Assembly (NCBI GenBank): GCA_031266915.1
Contig: JAISAB010000015.1
Location: forward strand, 1 to 36,421
Direction: 5' to 3'
Source of the DNA: Rickettsiales bacterium
GTDB lineage: Bacteria > Pseudomonadota > Alphaproteobacteria > Rs-D84
DNA length: 36,421 bases
Below, one piece after another: positions 24,326 to 31,720 of this stretch; position 1 is the first letter of the stretch; the number at the start of each line of letters is the position of its first letter. The notes beneath the pieces are model-generated. The model was not told the origin of the DNA. It searched no databases and saw only the letters and a list, made by a program, of their open reading frames with translations. The position numbers and the translations under genes were made by a program.

Positions 24326-24793
24326 GTGACTAAAATGCTAACGCATCATGCTTTGAAAGTAAGCCGATGGAAATATGAACAAACGATGACGGAGTTTATG
24401 GGTAAATTGGTCGAGAACGAATTGACGCCCCAGGACAGGGAATTAATCAAAAAAAACGACGCAAATATTAAGCGTGAAAATATACTGAAATGCTTAAAAG
24501 GCATGGGTGTCATGTCAGCCACGGTATACGGCGTATACAAGGTGATGCAGAATTTTGATAAATTGGGTTCTGCTGTGCGGGAATTTGCGGGCGTATACGA
24601 TTATACAGCGGACAAAATAGTTATGCTGGGGGCCGTTGCGGTCGGATTTGTCGGTTTTGCATACGGCATTTATTTAATGCCAAGCGGATTTGATAACCAT
24701 GATGGTACAAATTATAAACGTTCGATTTATATGAAGTATCGAACAGCCAGAGAGTTTATGGCAAAACAAGCTTCAAATCAAAATCAGATTTAA
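24326..24793 (+). CDS. Two-TM orphan membrane protein, GTG start
   Basis: GTG at 24326 is seven bases from AAGGAG; the next ATG (24335) would be too far. The 155-residue product has a charged N-terminal half, a hydrophobic segment at about 53-73 (CLKGMGVMSATVYGVYKVM) and a clearer one at about 92-114 (MLGAVAVGFVGFAYGIYLMP). It ends in a polar tail. No signal peptide, no Cys cluster, no known family. The promoter matches those of the orphans at 18710 and 25312. Confidence 0.65.
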   Translation: MTKMLTHHALKVSRWKYEQTMTEFMGKLVENELTPQDRELIKKNDANIKRENILKCLKGMGVMSATVYGVYKVMQNFDKLGSAVREFAGVYDYTADKIVMLGAVAVGFVGFAYGIYLMPSGFDNHDGTNYKRSIYMKYRTAREFMAKQASNQNQI

Positions 24794-24818
24794 AACGCTG
24801 GATTGCCGCCCCTTTTCA

Positions 24819-25140
24819 GTTAACAATTAACAGAGCACAGATAACAGTTAGTAAATAATAAAGAATAGAGAATAAAGAATAAATAAAAAGCTCGGTCTAA
24901 GTTCTCCTCCTGTGGAGGAGTACGGTCGAAGACCGGGAGGTGGTTAGAGAATCAGAGTTTAATCTCAAAATATCAAACCACCCCGTCATCCGCCTTCGTC
25001 CGTCGCCGCCACCGCGGCGTCCGGACTGCGGCGAGATGCCACCCCTCCATAGGAGGGGAACTTAAACTGAGCACATCCATTTATTCTTTATTATTTATTC
25101 TTTATTCTTTAATTAACTGTTATCTGTGCTCTGTTAATTG
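24819..25140. repeat. Inverted heptamer arrays enclosing a GC-rich palindromic repeat
   Basis: Left arm 24819-24888 (TTAACAG.. to AAAGAAT units) and right arm 25079-25140 are inverted copies. Enclosed are CTCCTCC-TGT-GGAGGAG, GGTCGAAGACC, CCGCGG hairpins and CCCCTCC-ATA-GGAGGGG. The nested layout implies insertion of one repeat into another. No gene is seen in 24794-25311. Confidence 0.8.
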
Positions 25141-25168
25141 AAAAAGGCGCAAATAATGCGCCTTTTTA
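25141..25168. terminator. Bidirectional terminator-like hairpin
   Basis: AAAAAGGCGCA-AATAA-TGCGCCTTTTT, next to the right heptamer arm. Confidence 0.75.
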
Positions 25169-25252
25169 TATTGTCTTTGGGTCCAGGCCCCAGTTAACAA
25201 ATAAAGGTTCTAGATAACATATAATTATAGTATTTAAAGTCATAAATAATAT

Positions 25253-25280
25253 TTGACAGATTATAATTTTGTATTATTTT
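25253..25280 (+). promoter_or_regulatory. Promoter TTGACA-16-TATTTT
   Basis: TTGACA (25253-25258), ATTTTGT in the spacer, TATTTT (25275-25280); aligns without gaps to 18651 and 24256. Confidence 0.65.
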
Positions 25281-25311
25281 ATCATAGTCAAACTAACCAA
25301 AAGGACAAAAA

Positions 25312-26019
25312 ATGATATTTAATAAAAAAACAATTGCGACATTGGCTTTGGCTGGATTGTCATTCGGTGCCGCAAAAGCTCAATCGAATACCCACCTGTC
25401 AAAGCCGTCGCATATCATAAATGCAACGGTGAATACAGAACCCCAGACAACGGACGAGCTTGGCAACAAAACTTCTCTGATTGGCGCAGGCATCGGATAC
25501 GGGAAAGATTTTGCTGTGTTTCCTTTGAACAATCGTTGGACGATTGAATATTTATGGCAAGCTGGATTAGATATAAACAAAATCCATTCTGAAAACACCA
25601 GACCTGATTTGTCGCGTCAACAAAGCGATATAGATATTACGCAGATTAAGGCTTCTGTGGCTCTTGTCCTTGGATTTCAATTTAAGATAAATGGTAATTT
25701 TGGGCTTGGTATTCGTATGCCATTGGGCGTCGGTTTAAATACTGGCGTCGCAAATGGAAGCTATAATTGGGAAACAGGTGATTTTGGAATTTATAAAAAT
25801 CATTTCCTTGTTCGTCCTTGCTTTTTCACAGAACCGCAACTGTTTATAAAACGCAAAAATTTGGAGGCTTTTGGTGGTTGCAGAATAAGCACAGGTCCTA
25901 TAGGTAAAACCAAATTGAATACGGGTGAAAAAGTATTTAATGAAGCGGGCTTTCATCTTAATAATCAGATGCACTTTATGGCTGGTTTGAGACTATATCT
26001 AAAATCTAAAGGCAAATAG
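25312..26019 (+). CDS. Predicted outer-membrane beta-barrel protein
   Basis: Signal peptide at about residues 1-23 (LSFGAAKAQ). The mature 210 residues alternate polar and hydrophobic positions in strands, such as KTSLIGAGIGYGKDFAVF, WTIEYLWQAGLDI, IKASVALVLGFQFKI, FGLGIRMPLGVGLN and the final MHFMAGLRLYLKSK. This is consistent with a small eight-strand barrel of the opacity/OmpW-like class, but I see no motif that fixes the family. Only two Cys. AAGGAC precedes the ATG. AT-rich codon use sets it apart from the core genes and suggests an accessory gene. Confidence 0.65.
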   Translation: MIFNKKTIATLALAGLSFGAAKAQSNTHLSKPSHIINATVNTEPQTTDELGNKTSLIGAGIGYGKDFAVFPLNNRWTIEYLWQAGLDINKIHSENTRPDLSRQQSDIDITQIKASVALVLGFQFKINGNFGLGIRMPLGVGLNTGVANGSYNWETGDFGIYKNHFLVRPCFFTEPQLFIKRKNLEAFGGCRISTGPIGKTKLNTGEKVFNEAGFHLNNQMHFMAGLRLYLKSKGK

Positions 26020-26048
26020 TACATTTAAATCAACCAGGCCGCATTAGA

Positions 26049-26155
26049 TACGGAAAGCCGATGTACGAACTGCTGAATGGTAAAATCTCGGAAAAGGCCG
26101 CCTGATTCAGGCGGCTTTTTTCATATCGCGCTTGACGCCGCGCAGGTATTTGCTT
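26049..26155. repeat. Left copy of duplicated ccrM 3' end and small-gene tail
   Basis: Plus strand: GK-x-MYEL-x-NGKISEKAA-stop, a paralogue tail of the 56-aa gene at 26941-27111. Minus strand: the last codons of ccrM (KYLRGVKRDMKKAA) are preserved with one synonymous change. The terminator hairpin GCCGCC..GGCGGC-T6 (26097-26121) is also copied. Matching right copy: 27055-27161. Confidence 0.85.
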
Positions 26156-26187
26156 GAATTAAATATCCAGATTGTTATAATTCAGGC

Positions 26188-26877
26188 ATGAAGCCGATTT
26201 TTTATCTTATCGCAGGTGCAAATGGCAGCGGGAAAACAACGCTGGGGCACGAGTTGTTGGATAAAGAAAAAGAGCTGATATATTTAAACGCCGACGAGCT
26301 TGCCGCCAAAATGGACGATAAAATAGGAATTTCTGCGGGAAAAATAATACATACGAACTTGAAAGAGGTTATTTCTTCAAGAAAATCCTTTGTATGGGAA
26401 TCCACTATTTCCGGCAATCATCATATCGGAATTTTAGAAAAGGCGCGCAAAGCGGAATACGAGATAGTTTTTGTATATATTTTCCTGGATTCGCCGGATG
26501 TGAATCTGGCACGTATAAAAAAGCGCGTGGCGTTGGGCGGGCATGACGTTCCCGCGTCGGACGTCATTCGCAGGTTTTATAAAAGTATGAAAAATTTTTC
26601 TGTGGCGGCCGGATTGGTTGACCGTTGGAAGCTGTTTTATAATGGCGATGACAATTTCGAGCTTGTCGCCGAAGGAAACAAAAGAAATATCGAAATTTTG
26701 AACGATGATTTGTGTAAAAAATTAGATGCTCAAGTAACAGGGATGCATCTTTTGGACTCAAAAAACTCAAGACTTGTCATACAAGCGCAGTCCGGTATCC
26801 ATTGTATTCAAGCTATAAATAATAACCGTGTGATAAACAAAATGGACCTTGGCCTTCGCCGGTATAACGGCAAGTGA
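26188..26877 (+). CDS. Zeta-toxin-like P-loop kinase, C-terminus extended by a repeat
   Basis: Walker A GANGSGKT (residues 10-17), LNADELA, SFVWESTISG and KKRVALGGHDVPASDVIRR-type residues, then NF..DRWKLFYN, are the hallmarks of chromosomal zeta-toxin/PezT-like kinases. Those toxins phosphorylate UDP-N-acetyl sugars; whether this small variant does is unknown. The family fold ends near residue 190. Residues about 195-229 (VIQAQSGIHCIQAINNNR region) are encoded by a VIPAQAGI-type palindromic repeat that runs past the stop. No antitoxin gene lies directly upstream; a remnant tail does, and an intact 56-aa gene lies downstream. Flanked by direct repeats at 26049 and 27055. Confidence 0.85.
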   Translation: MKPIFYLIAGANGSGKTTLGHELLDKEKELIYLNADELAAKMDDKIGISAGKIIHTNLKEVISSRKSFVWESTISGNHHIGILEKARKAEYEIVFVYIFLDSPDVNLARIKKRVALGGHDVPASDVIRRFYKSMKNFSVAAGLVDRWKLFYNGDDNFELVAEGNKRNIEILNDDLCKKLDAQVTGMHLLDSKNSRLVIQAQSGIHCIQAINNNRVINKMDLGLRRYNGK

Positions 26878-26914
26878 AGAAGAATGTCGAAAAATGTACA
26901 TTCGATGTCAGTTA
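26771..26914. mobile_element. VIPAQ-type palindromic element overlapping the toxin 3' end
   Basis: TGTCATACAAG..TCCGGTATCCATTG to GCCGGTATAACGGC, then TGTACATTCGATGTCAGTTA. It resembles 24037-24220 and the intergenic proteobacterial repeats whose reading frame gives VIPAQAGI..LRGNDG. Confidence 0.75.
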
Positions 26915-26940
26915 AGCCAAATTTAAAAAAGGTTTGAAAA

Positions 26941-27111
26941 ATGGATAAGTGGGATTACGAATTGACGATAAAACTTACGCGCCTGGGCAACCGCGGCGTT
27001 CGCAAGTCCATTGATTTGGCCAAGCAAAAGGGCGTCGCGAATCCGTTTGTCATAGATGGAAAGCTGATGTATAAACTGCCCAATGGCAAAATTTCCGACA
27101 AAGCCGCTTGA
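26941..27111 (+). CDS. Small protein, 56 aa; antitoxin candidate
   Basis: ATG at 26941 to TGA at 27111. The product is basic with a helix (GVRKSIDLAKQKGVANPF) followed by VIDGKLMYKLPNGKIS. That end resembles the short antitoxin-like ORFs that accompany chromosomal zeta-like kinases (an x-DG-x-L-Y-x-x-P-DG pattern), from memory only. A remnant with synonymous changes at 26049-26105 shows selection on the peptide. It ends inside the terminator shared with the convergent ccrM. Ribosome binding site is weak (AAAGG). Confidence 0.65.
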   Translation: MDKWDYELTIKLTRLGNRGVRKSIDLAKQKGVANPFVIDGKLMYKLPNGKISDKAA

Positions 27112-27127
27112 TTCAGGCGGCTTTTTT
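27103..27127. terminator. Terminator shared by 56-aa gene and ccrM ends
   Basis: GCCGC-TTGATTCAG-GCGGC followed by T6; overlaps the last codons of ccrM on the other strand. Confidence 0.8.
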
Positions 27128-28213
27128 CATGTCGCGCTTGACGCCGCGCAGGTATTTGCGCAATTCGTCAATTGCAATCAGCGAACCATCGCGCCTTTGT
27201 GCGGACCAATAATCCCAGCCGTTGAAACTGGCGCTGCGCTGCATCTTCGCCGCCATGACATGAATGGACGCCGTGCCGTGCATCGCGTGCGTCAGCCGGC
27301 CGTCGCGGGTAATCATGACACGCTCGCCGCGCGGGCTGACCAAGGTCTGGCCGATGTACAGCAGGCCGCCGTCGACCAGCTCGCCAAAGGCCACTTTGAT
27401 TTCGTCGCGTTTTGGGGCGCTGACCTCGGTATCTGACAAATCCGCCGGCGCGACGGATTCTACGCGCGCGCGCGCCGCCGCGACATAGGATTCATCCGCG
27501 TCGAATCCGATAAAATTCCGCCCCAGTTCCTTGGCCGCGGCGGCGGTCGTGCCGCTGCCCATAAACGGGTCCAGGATAATATCGCCGGGCTTGGTCGACG
27601 ACAGAATCACGCGGCGCAGCAAATCCATCGGCTTTTGCGTGTTGTGCAGGCTTTTGCCGTCTTGGCCTTTGACGCGTTCGTCCCCCAGGCAGATGTTGAT
27701 GTCCCAGTCGCTGCGCATCTGCTTGCCGCCATTCAGCTTTTTCATGGTTTCGTAATTAAAAGTGTATTTGCCGGTTTTCGACGGTGTCGCCCAAATCAGG
27801 GTCTCGTGCGCGTTGGTAAAGCGCGTGCCGCGGAAATTCGGCATAGGATTGGTCTTGACCCAGACGATGTCGTTCAGTATCCAGAATCCCAAATCCTGCA
27901 GGATGGCGCCCAGTTTGAAAATGTTGTGATAGCTGCCGATAATCCACATGGCGCCATCTGGTTTCAAAACGCGTTTACATTCCGCCATCCAGGCCCTGGA
28001 AAATTCATAATATTCGGCGGCCGATTCAAAACTGTCCCAGGAATCGCGCACAGCGCGGGCGGCGGTTTGGTCTTCGGGACGGTACAGGGTCTTGCGCCCC
28101 AGCTGCAGATTATACGGCGAATCAGCGAAGATTGCGTCGACCGAGGCATCAGGAAGCTCTCGCATCCGTGCAATACAATCGCCGACCAAGATTTTATTCA
28201 AGTATTTTTTCAT
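27113..28213 (-). CDS. ccrM: CcrM-type DNA adenine methyltransferase (GANTC)
   Basis: A 366-residue beta-class N6-adenine methyltransferase. Motif IV is DSPYNLQL (31-38), with Ser replacing the usual first Pro of DPPY. GSYHNIFK.., FWILNDIVWVKTNPMPNFRGTRF-type residues and HNTQKPMDLL follow; motif I is DPFMGSGTT (about 222-230). The C-terminal 100 residues, from about 265, are the CcrM-specific extension with MQRSASFNGWDYW. CcrM methylates GANTC after replication and times cell-cycle transcription in Alphaproteobacteria. Divergent from nrdR. Its 3' end overlaps a terminator and is duplicated at 26049-26155. Confidence 0.95.
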   Translation of the reverse strand: MKKYLNKILVGDCIARMRELPDASVDAIFADSPYNLQLGRKTLYRPEDQTAARAVRDSWDSFESAAEYYEFSRAWMAECKRVLKPDGAMWIIGSYHNIFKLGAILQDLGFWILNDIVWVKTNPMPNFRGTRFTNAHETLIWATPSKTGKYTFNYETMKKLNGGKQMRSDWDINICLGDERVKGQDGKSLHNTQKPMDLLRRVILSSTKPGDIILDPFMGSGTTAAAAKELGRNFIGFDADESYVAAARARVESVAPADLSDTEVSAPKRDEIKVAFGELVDGGLLYIGQTLVSPRGERVMITRDGRLTHAMHGTASIHVMAAKMQRSASFNGWDYWSAQRRDGSLIAIDELRKYLRGVKRDMKKAA

Positions 28214-28374
28214 TCTCTGCTAAATGTGATTTTATCATAAAACGGGCCTTAAAAAAAGCGTATGCGGCGGCGGCGCCCTAAAAAAAACTCCTTGCTTTTT
28301 ATAAAAACACGATTTTTTGGGTCGCAACTTTCCCCTTTACTCTTTAATTCAGGATTGCTACATTTACAGGTACC

Positions 28375-28875
28375 ATGAGATGCCCGTACTGCAATTCCAC
28401 AGACAGCCAGGTCAAGGACAGCCGTCCTGACACCGAAGACGCGATAATCCGCCGCCGGCGCGTGTGCAGCCAATGCGGCGCGAAATTTACGACCGTAGAA
28501 CGCGTGCAGATGCGCGACTTGTCCGTTCACAAAAGCAACGGCAAGGTCGAGCCCTTTGATCGCGAAAAGCTGAAGCGCAGCATCAAAATCGCCTGCCGCT
28601 ATCGCGAGGTCAGCGACGAGCAGATTGAAAAACTGGTGACGTCGATACACCGCCGCCTGGAGACCGAGGTTGCAGACGACCTGGTCGGCAGCGATGCCGT
28701 CGGCCGGATGGTGTCCGATTCCCTGATGAATCTGGATTCAATCGCGTTCATCAGATTTGTGTCCGTGTACCGCAAGTTCTCGAAAGTATCGGATTTCAAA
28801 AAAATCATAAATCAAATACCCGAGGCCGAGGACGGCGCCGCAGTCTGTCAATTGCCTAAAACATCGCTGTTTTAA
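28375..28875 (+). CDS. nrdR: NrdR transcriptional repressor
   Basis: Zinc-ribbon Cys at 3, 6, 31 and 34 (MRCPYC, RRVCSQCG), then an ATP-cone domain from about 48 (VHKSNGKVEPFDREKLKRS to FIRFVSVYRKF). The 166-residue length is usual. NrdR senses ATP/dATP and represses ribonucleotide reductase genes by binding NrdR boxes; no nrd gene is in this window. The start is fixed by the MRCPYC motif. The next gene starts three bases after its stop, so the two are likely cotranscribed. The 28214-28374 gap holds an A/T-rich leader; I see no clear NrdR box. Confidence 0.97.
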   Translation: MRCPYCNSTDSQVKDSRPDTEDAIIRRRRVCSQCGAKFTTVERVQMRDLSVHKSNGKVEPFDREKLKRSIKIACRYREVSDEQIEKLVTSIHRRLETEVADDLVGSDAVGRMVSDSLMNLDSIAFIRFVSVYRKFSKVSDFKKIINQIPEAEDGAAVCQLPKTSLF

Positions 28876-28878
28876 GAT

Positions 28879-30606
28879 ATGAAAAAAATACTACTTGTCG
28901 TTTGTTCATTGTTTTTTGTCCTAGGCGCCGCGGGCGCATCAGAGCCACCCGGCATTCTGTCAGACAATGACGCCGAAATTTACCAGCAGATATTTTCCCT
29001 GCAGTCCAAGGAAAAAATCGACGCAGCGATAAAGCTGGACAAGCAATTGACCGACGACCTGCTGATGAACGAGGTCTTGTATCAACGGTACACGTCAAAG
29101 ACGTATCGCACCAAGGGCGCCGAAGTCCAGGCTTGGATGACCAAGTATTACAACATGCCGGGCGCCGAGCGCATGGAAAAGCTGGGCAAGATTAAAAAGG
29201 TATCGACCCGTGGCGCGAAAATGCCCCGGACAATCAACGGAAAATCGATTGAAACCGCGCAAAGCGAAACCTGGACCGCCAAAAAGTACGCCGGCGACGC
29301 CGAAAAGAAAATTAACCAATTTAAAAAGGCGATTCGCACGGGCAGCACCAAGATTGCCCGGAATCTGCTGGAAGAACGCGCATTCAAAAGCAAGCTGACA
29401 GAATCGGACTACGGCCGTCTGGCCGGACGCCTGTCATTCATCTATTACACCAACGGCGAATACGAATTGGCCAAGAAATGGGGCTTTGTCGCGGCCGACG
29501 CGAAATCCGAATACGGCCTGTGGGCGATGGGCCTGCTGTATTTTAAAGAGGAAAAGTACAAGGAAAGCCAGAAATACTTCAGCGAAATCCTGAAGCTGGA
29601 GCAAATCAACGACGCGCGCAAGACCGAGGTCGCTTTCTGGGCCGGCCGCGCCGCCGAGCGCAACGACGACAAGAAAAGCGCGCGCAAATACTGGAAAATC
29701 GGCGCGGAACATCCGATGGCTTTCTATGGCGCGCTGTCTTCGGTCATGCTGGGCTATGTGCCTTATTATGAATTTTTCGAGGCTGATTCCACCGACGCCG
29801 ATATTGAAGAACTGCGCGGAACCAAGTACGGCCGGCGCGCTTTGGCCCTGCTGCAGGTCAAGCAAAAGGCCCGGGCCGAGGAATATATGAAACTGCTGAT
29901 TACATCCGGTGCGTCTGACAAGCTGCTGCATGCCGTAAATTCCGTCGCGGAAAATTATGCGTTGCCGCGCGTGTCCATGCAAGTCGCCGGCGTCGTCCGC
30001 GACCGCGGCATCATGGAAATCGACAGTGATATTATTTATTCGGCGCAATATCCGCTGCCGGACTGGGAGCCTTTGGGCGGCTGGTCTATCGACCGGGCGC
30101 TGCTGTTTGCGATTACGCGACAAGAAAGCGGCTTCAAGACCAACGCCAAGTCGGTCGTGGGCGCCAATGGCGTTATGCAGCTGATGCCGGGAACCGCGAA
30201 AAGGCTGGTCGCGCGCCAGCAGAACATGCGCATGTCCGACATCGACATGTCCAATCCGGAACACAACATGTTCCTGGGCCAGCAGCATATCGTGGACCTG
30301 TTGGCGCATCCGAACATCAGCAACAATATAGTCAAGATGCTGGCGTCATACAATGCCGGCATGGGCATGATGATAAAATTCGAAAAGGCGTTCGACACAT
30401 CCGATCCGCTGCTGTATATCGAGAGCTTCCCAGCCTACGAAACGCGCGGATATATCAAGCGCGTAATGTCGAATCTGTGGCTGTACCGCGCGAAATTGGA
30501 ACAGCCGCTGACCACGATGCGGGATTTGGCCGATGGAAAATGGCCGCTGTACAGCAGCGAAGACGACTATGTGCAAAAGCAGATTGCGGACAGGCTAAGC
30601 ATATAG
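28879..30606 (+). CDS. Soluble lytic murein transglycosylase (SLT family)
   Basis: Signal peptide (1-20, LGAAGASE). A long alpha-superhelical part made of TPR-like helices (about 100-330) is followed by the SLT catalytic domain (about 395-540). There TRQESGFKTNAKSVVGANGVMQLMP carries the catalytic Glu416, and LASYNAGMG and ETRGYIKRVMSNLWLY are intact family motifs. It cleaves the glycan strands of peptidoglycan, releasing 1,6-anhydro-muropeptides in the periplasm. It follows nrdR by three bases. The TAG stop lies at the edge of a heptamer array. Confidence 0.95.
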   Translation: MKKILLVVCSLFFVLGAAGASEPPGILSDNDAEIYQQIFSLQSKEKIDAAIKLDKQLTDDLLMNEVLYQRYTSKTYRTKGAEVQAWMTKYYNMPGAERMEKLGKIKKVSTRGAKMPRTINGKSIETAQSETWTAKKYAGDAEKKINQFKKAIRTGSTKIARNLLEERAFKSKLTESDYGRLAGRLSFIYYTNGEYELAKKWGFVAADAKSEYGLWAMGLLYFKEEKYKESQKYFSEILKLEQINDARKTEVAFWAGRAAERNDDKKSARKYWKIGAEHPMAFYGALSSVMLGYVPYYEFFEADSTDADIEELRGTKYGRRALALLQVKQKARAEEYMKLLITSGASDKLLHAVNSVAENYALPRVSMQVAGVVRDRGIMEIDSDIIYSAQYPLPDWEPLGGWSIDRALLFAITRQESGFKTNAKSVVGANGVMQLMPGTAKRLVARQQNMRMSDIDMSNPEHNMFLGQQHIVDLLAHPNISNNIVKMLASYNAGMGMMIKFEKAFDTSDPLLYIESFPAYETRGYIKRVMSNLWLYRAKLEQPLTTMRDLADGKWPLYSSEDDYVQKQIADRLSI

Positions 30607-30703
30607 TAGCTAGTCGTTAGTAGCTAGTAGCTAGCGAATGTGTCAGCGACTTGCCCACCGAAGCATTTTTAATAACCACTAGCTACTAACGACTAGCTAC
30701 TAA
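30603..30703. repeat. Inverted heptamer arrays between transglycosylase and rnhB
   Basis: Left: ATAGTAG, CTAGTCG, TTAGTAG, CTAGTAG, CTAGCGA. Right (30676-30703): inverted ACTAGCT, ACTAACG, ACTAGCT, ACTAAAA. The centre GAATGTGTCAGCG resembles that of 2656-2735. It leaves no visible ribosome binding site before rnhB. Confidence 0.85.
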
Positions 30704-30704
30704 A

Positions 30705-31370
30705 ATGACTAGACCAGATTTTTCTTTTGAAATCGAAAGTGGTGCCAAGTTGGTCGCCGGTGTGGACGAGGCCGGCCGCGGCCCATTATGTGGTCCCGTT
30801 GTCGCCGCTGCGGTCATCATTCCTTTGTCGTCGGGAATCCCATGCATTCCTGAAACGATAATAATTGCCGATTCGAAAAAGATGACGCGCAGGCAGCGCG
30901 CCATCGCGTACGAATGGATTATGGAAAATTGCAATGTTGGCGTCGGACAATGCAGTCCGACTGAAATCGACGAATTGAATATCCTGTGGGCGTCCATGCT
31001 GGCGATGCGGCGGGCGATTGAAAACCTGGCCGTGCGGCCGGACTTTGTGCTGGTCGACGGCAACAGATTGCCGGACATAATTGTCCCCTCTGTACAAAAG
31101 GGGGCGGAATTATACCCTGGCCTGGCAATCGTCAAGGGCGACGCGAAATCTTTGTCCATCGCCGCCGCGTCCATTATCGCCAAGGAAACGCGCGACAAAA
31201 TAATGACCGGACTGGCCGCGCAGTTTCCGCAATACGGCTGGGATAAAAACGCGGGCTATCCGACGGCGTTCCACCTGCGGGCGATTGAAGAGCACGGCAT
31301 AAACGAGCATTACAGAAAATCGTATGGACCCGTTAAAAGGCAGAAGTCAGAAGGCGAAAGGCAGAAGTAG
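30705..31370 (+). CDS. rnhB: Ribonuclease HII; C-terminal tail from a heptamer array
   Basis: VAGVDEAGRGPLCGP carries catalytic Asp21 and Glu22. The third acid is in FVLVDGNRLP, the fourth in SIAAASIIAKETRD, and the substrate-binding GYPTAFH segment follows. RNase HII removes ribonucleotides from DNA. The family normally ends soon after HYRKSYGPV; here the last eleven residues (KRQKSEGERQK) and the TAG are encoded by AGGCAGA-type 7-bp units. The start ATG abuts another array and has no obvious ribosome binding site, so translation may be weak or coupled. Confidence 0.95.
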   Translation: MTRPDFSFEIESGAKLVAGVDEAGRGPLCGPVVAAAVIIPLSSGIPCIPETIIIADSKKMTRRQRAIAYEWIMENCNVGVGQCSPTEIDELNILWASMLAMRRAIENLAVRPDFVLVDGNRLPDIIVPSVQKGAELYPGLAIVKGDAKSLSIAAASIIAKETRDKIMTGLAAQFPQYGWDKNAGYPTAFHLRAIEEHGINEHYRKSYGPVKRQKSEGERQK

Positions 31371-31720
31371 GCAAGCTTGCGCCAAATCATAAATCATCAA
31401 TCTTAAATTTCCTTTTGCCTTCTTCCTTCATGACCTACCTGCCCCATGCATGGGGCGGGATAGAAATTCTTGTGAACAATAGTGAACTAGAATTTCTTGG
31501 GTGGGGTTGAGATTGGGTTGATTGGGGAAAATACATTATTATAGTTTCTGCCTTTCCCCCACCCAAGAGTTGCCAAGCTCGTTACACTCGCAGGCCAACT
31601 CTTTCCCGCCCCGTAACCGGGGCAGGTAAAAAATATTTAAGATTTATGATTTGGCGCAAGCTTGCCTACTTCTGCCTTCTGCCTTCTGCCTTCTGCCTTT
31701 TGCCTTCTGACTTCTGCCTT
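31338..31720. repeat. Inverted heptamer arrays (AGGCAGA type) enclosing a MITE-like element
   Basis: Left arm AGGCAGA, AGTCAGA, AGGCGAA, AGGCAGA (31338-31365), plus AAGCTTGCGCCAAATCATAA; right arm (about 31640-31720) is its inverse with many TTCTGCC units. It links the stops of two convergent genes (31370 and 31721). Confidence 0.85.
31438..31626. mobile_element. MITE-like element, copy 1 (189 bp)
   Basis: Ends CCTGCCCC-ATGCAT-GGGGCGGGA and its inverse TCCCGCCCC..GGGGCAGG each form a hairpin, followed inward by TCTTGGGTGGGG in both arms. A second copy lies inverted at 34379-34569. No coding capacity. Confidence 0.75.

Noticed and set aside
28249-28650. Minus-strand frame opposite nrdR
   Set aside because: It overlaps the NrdR zinc ribbon coding and has no independent support.
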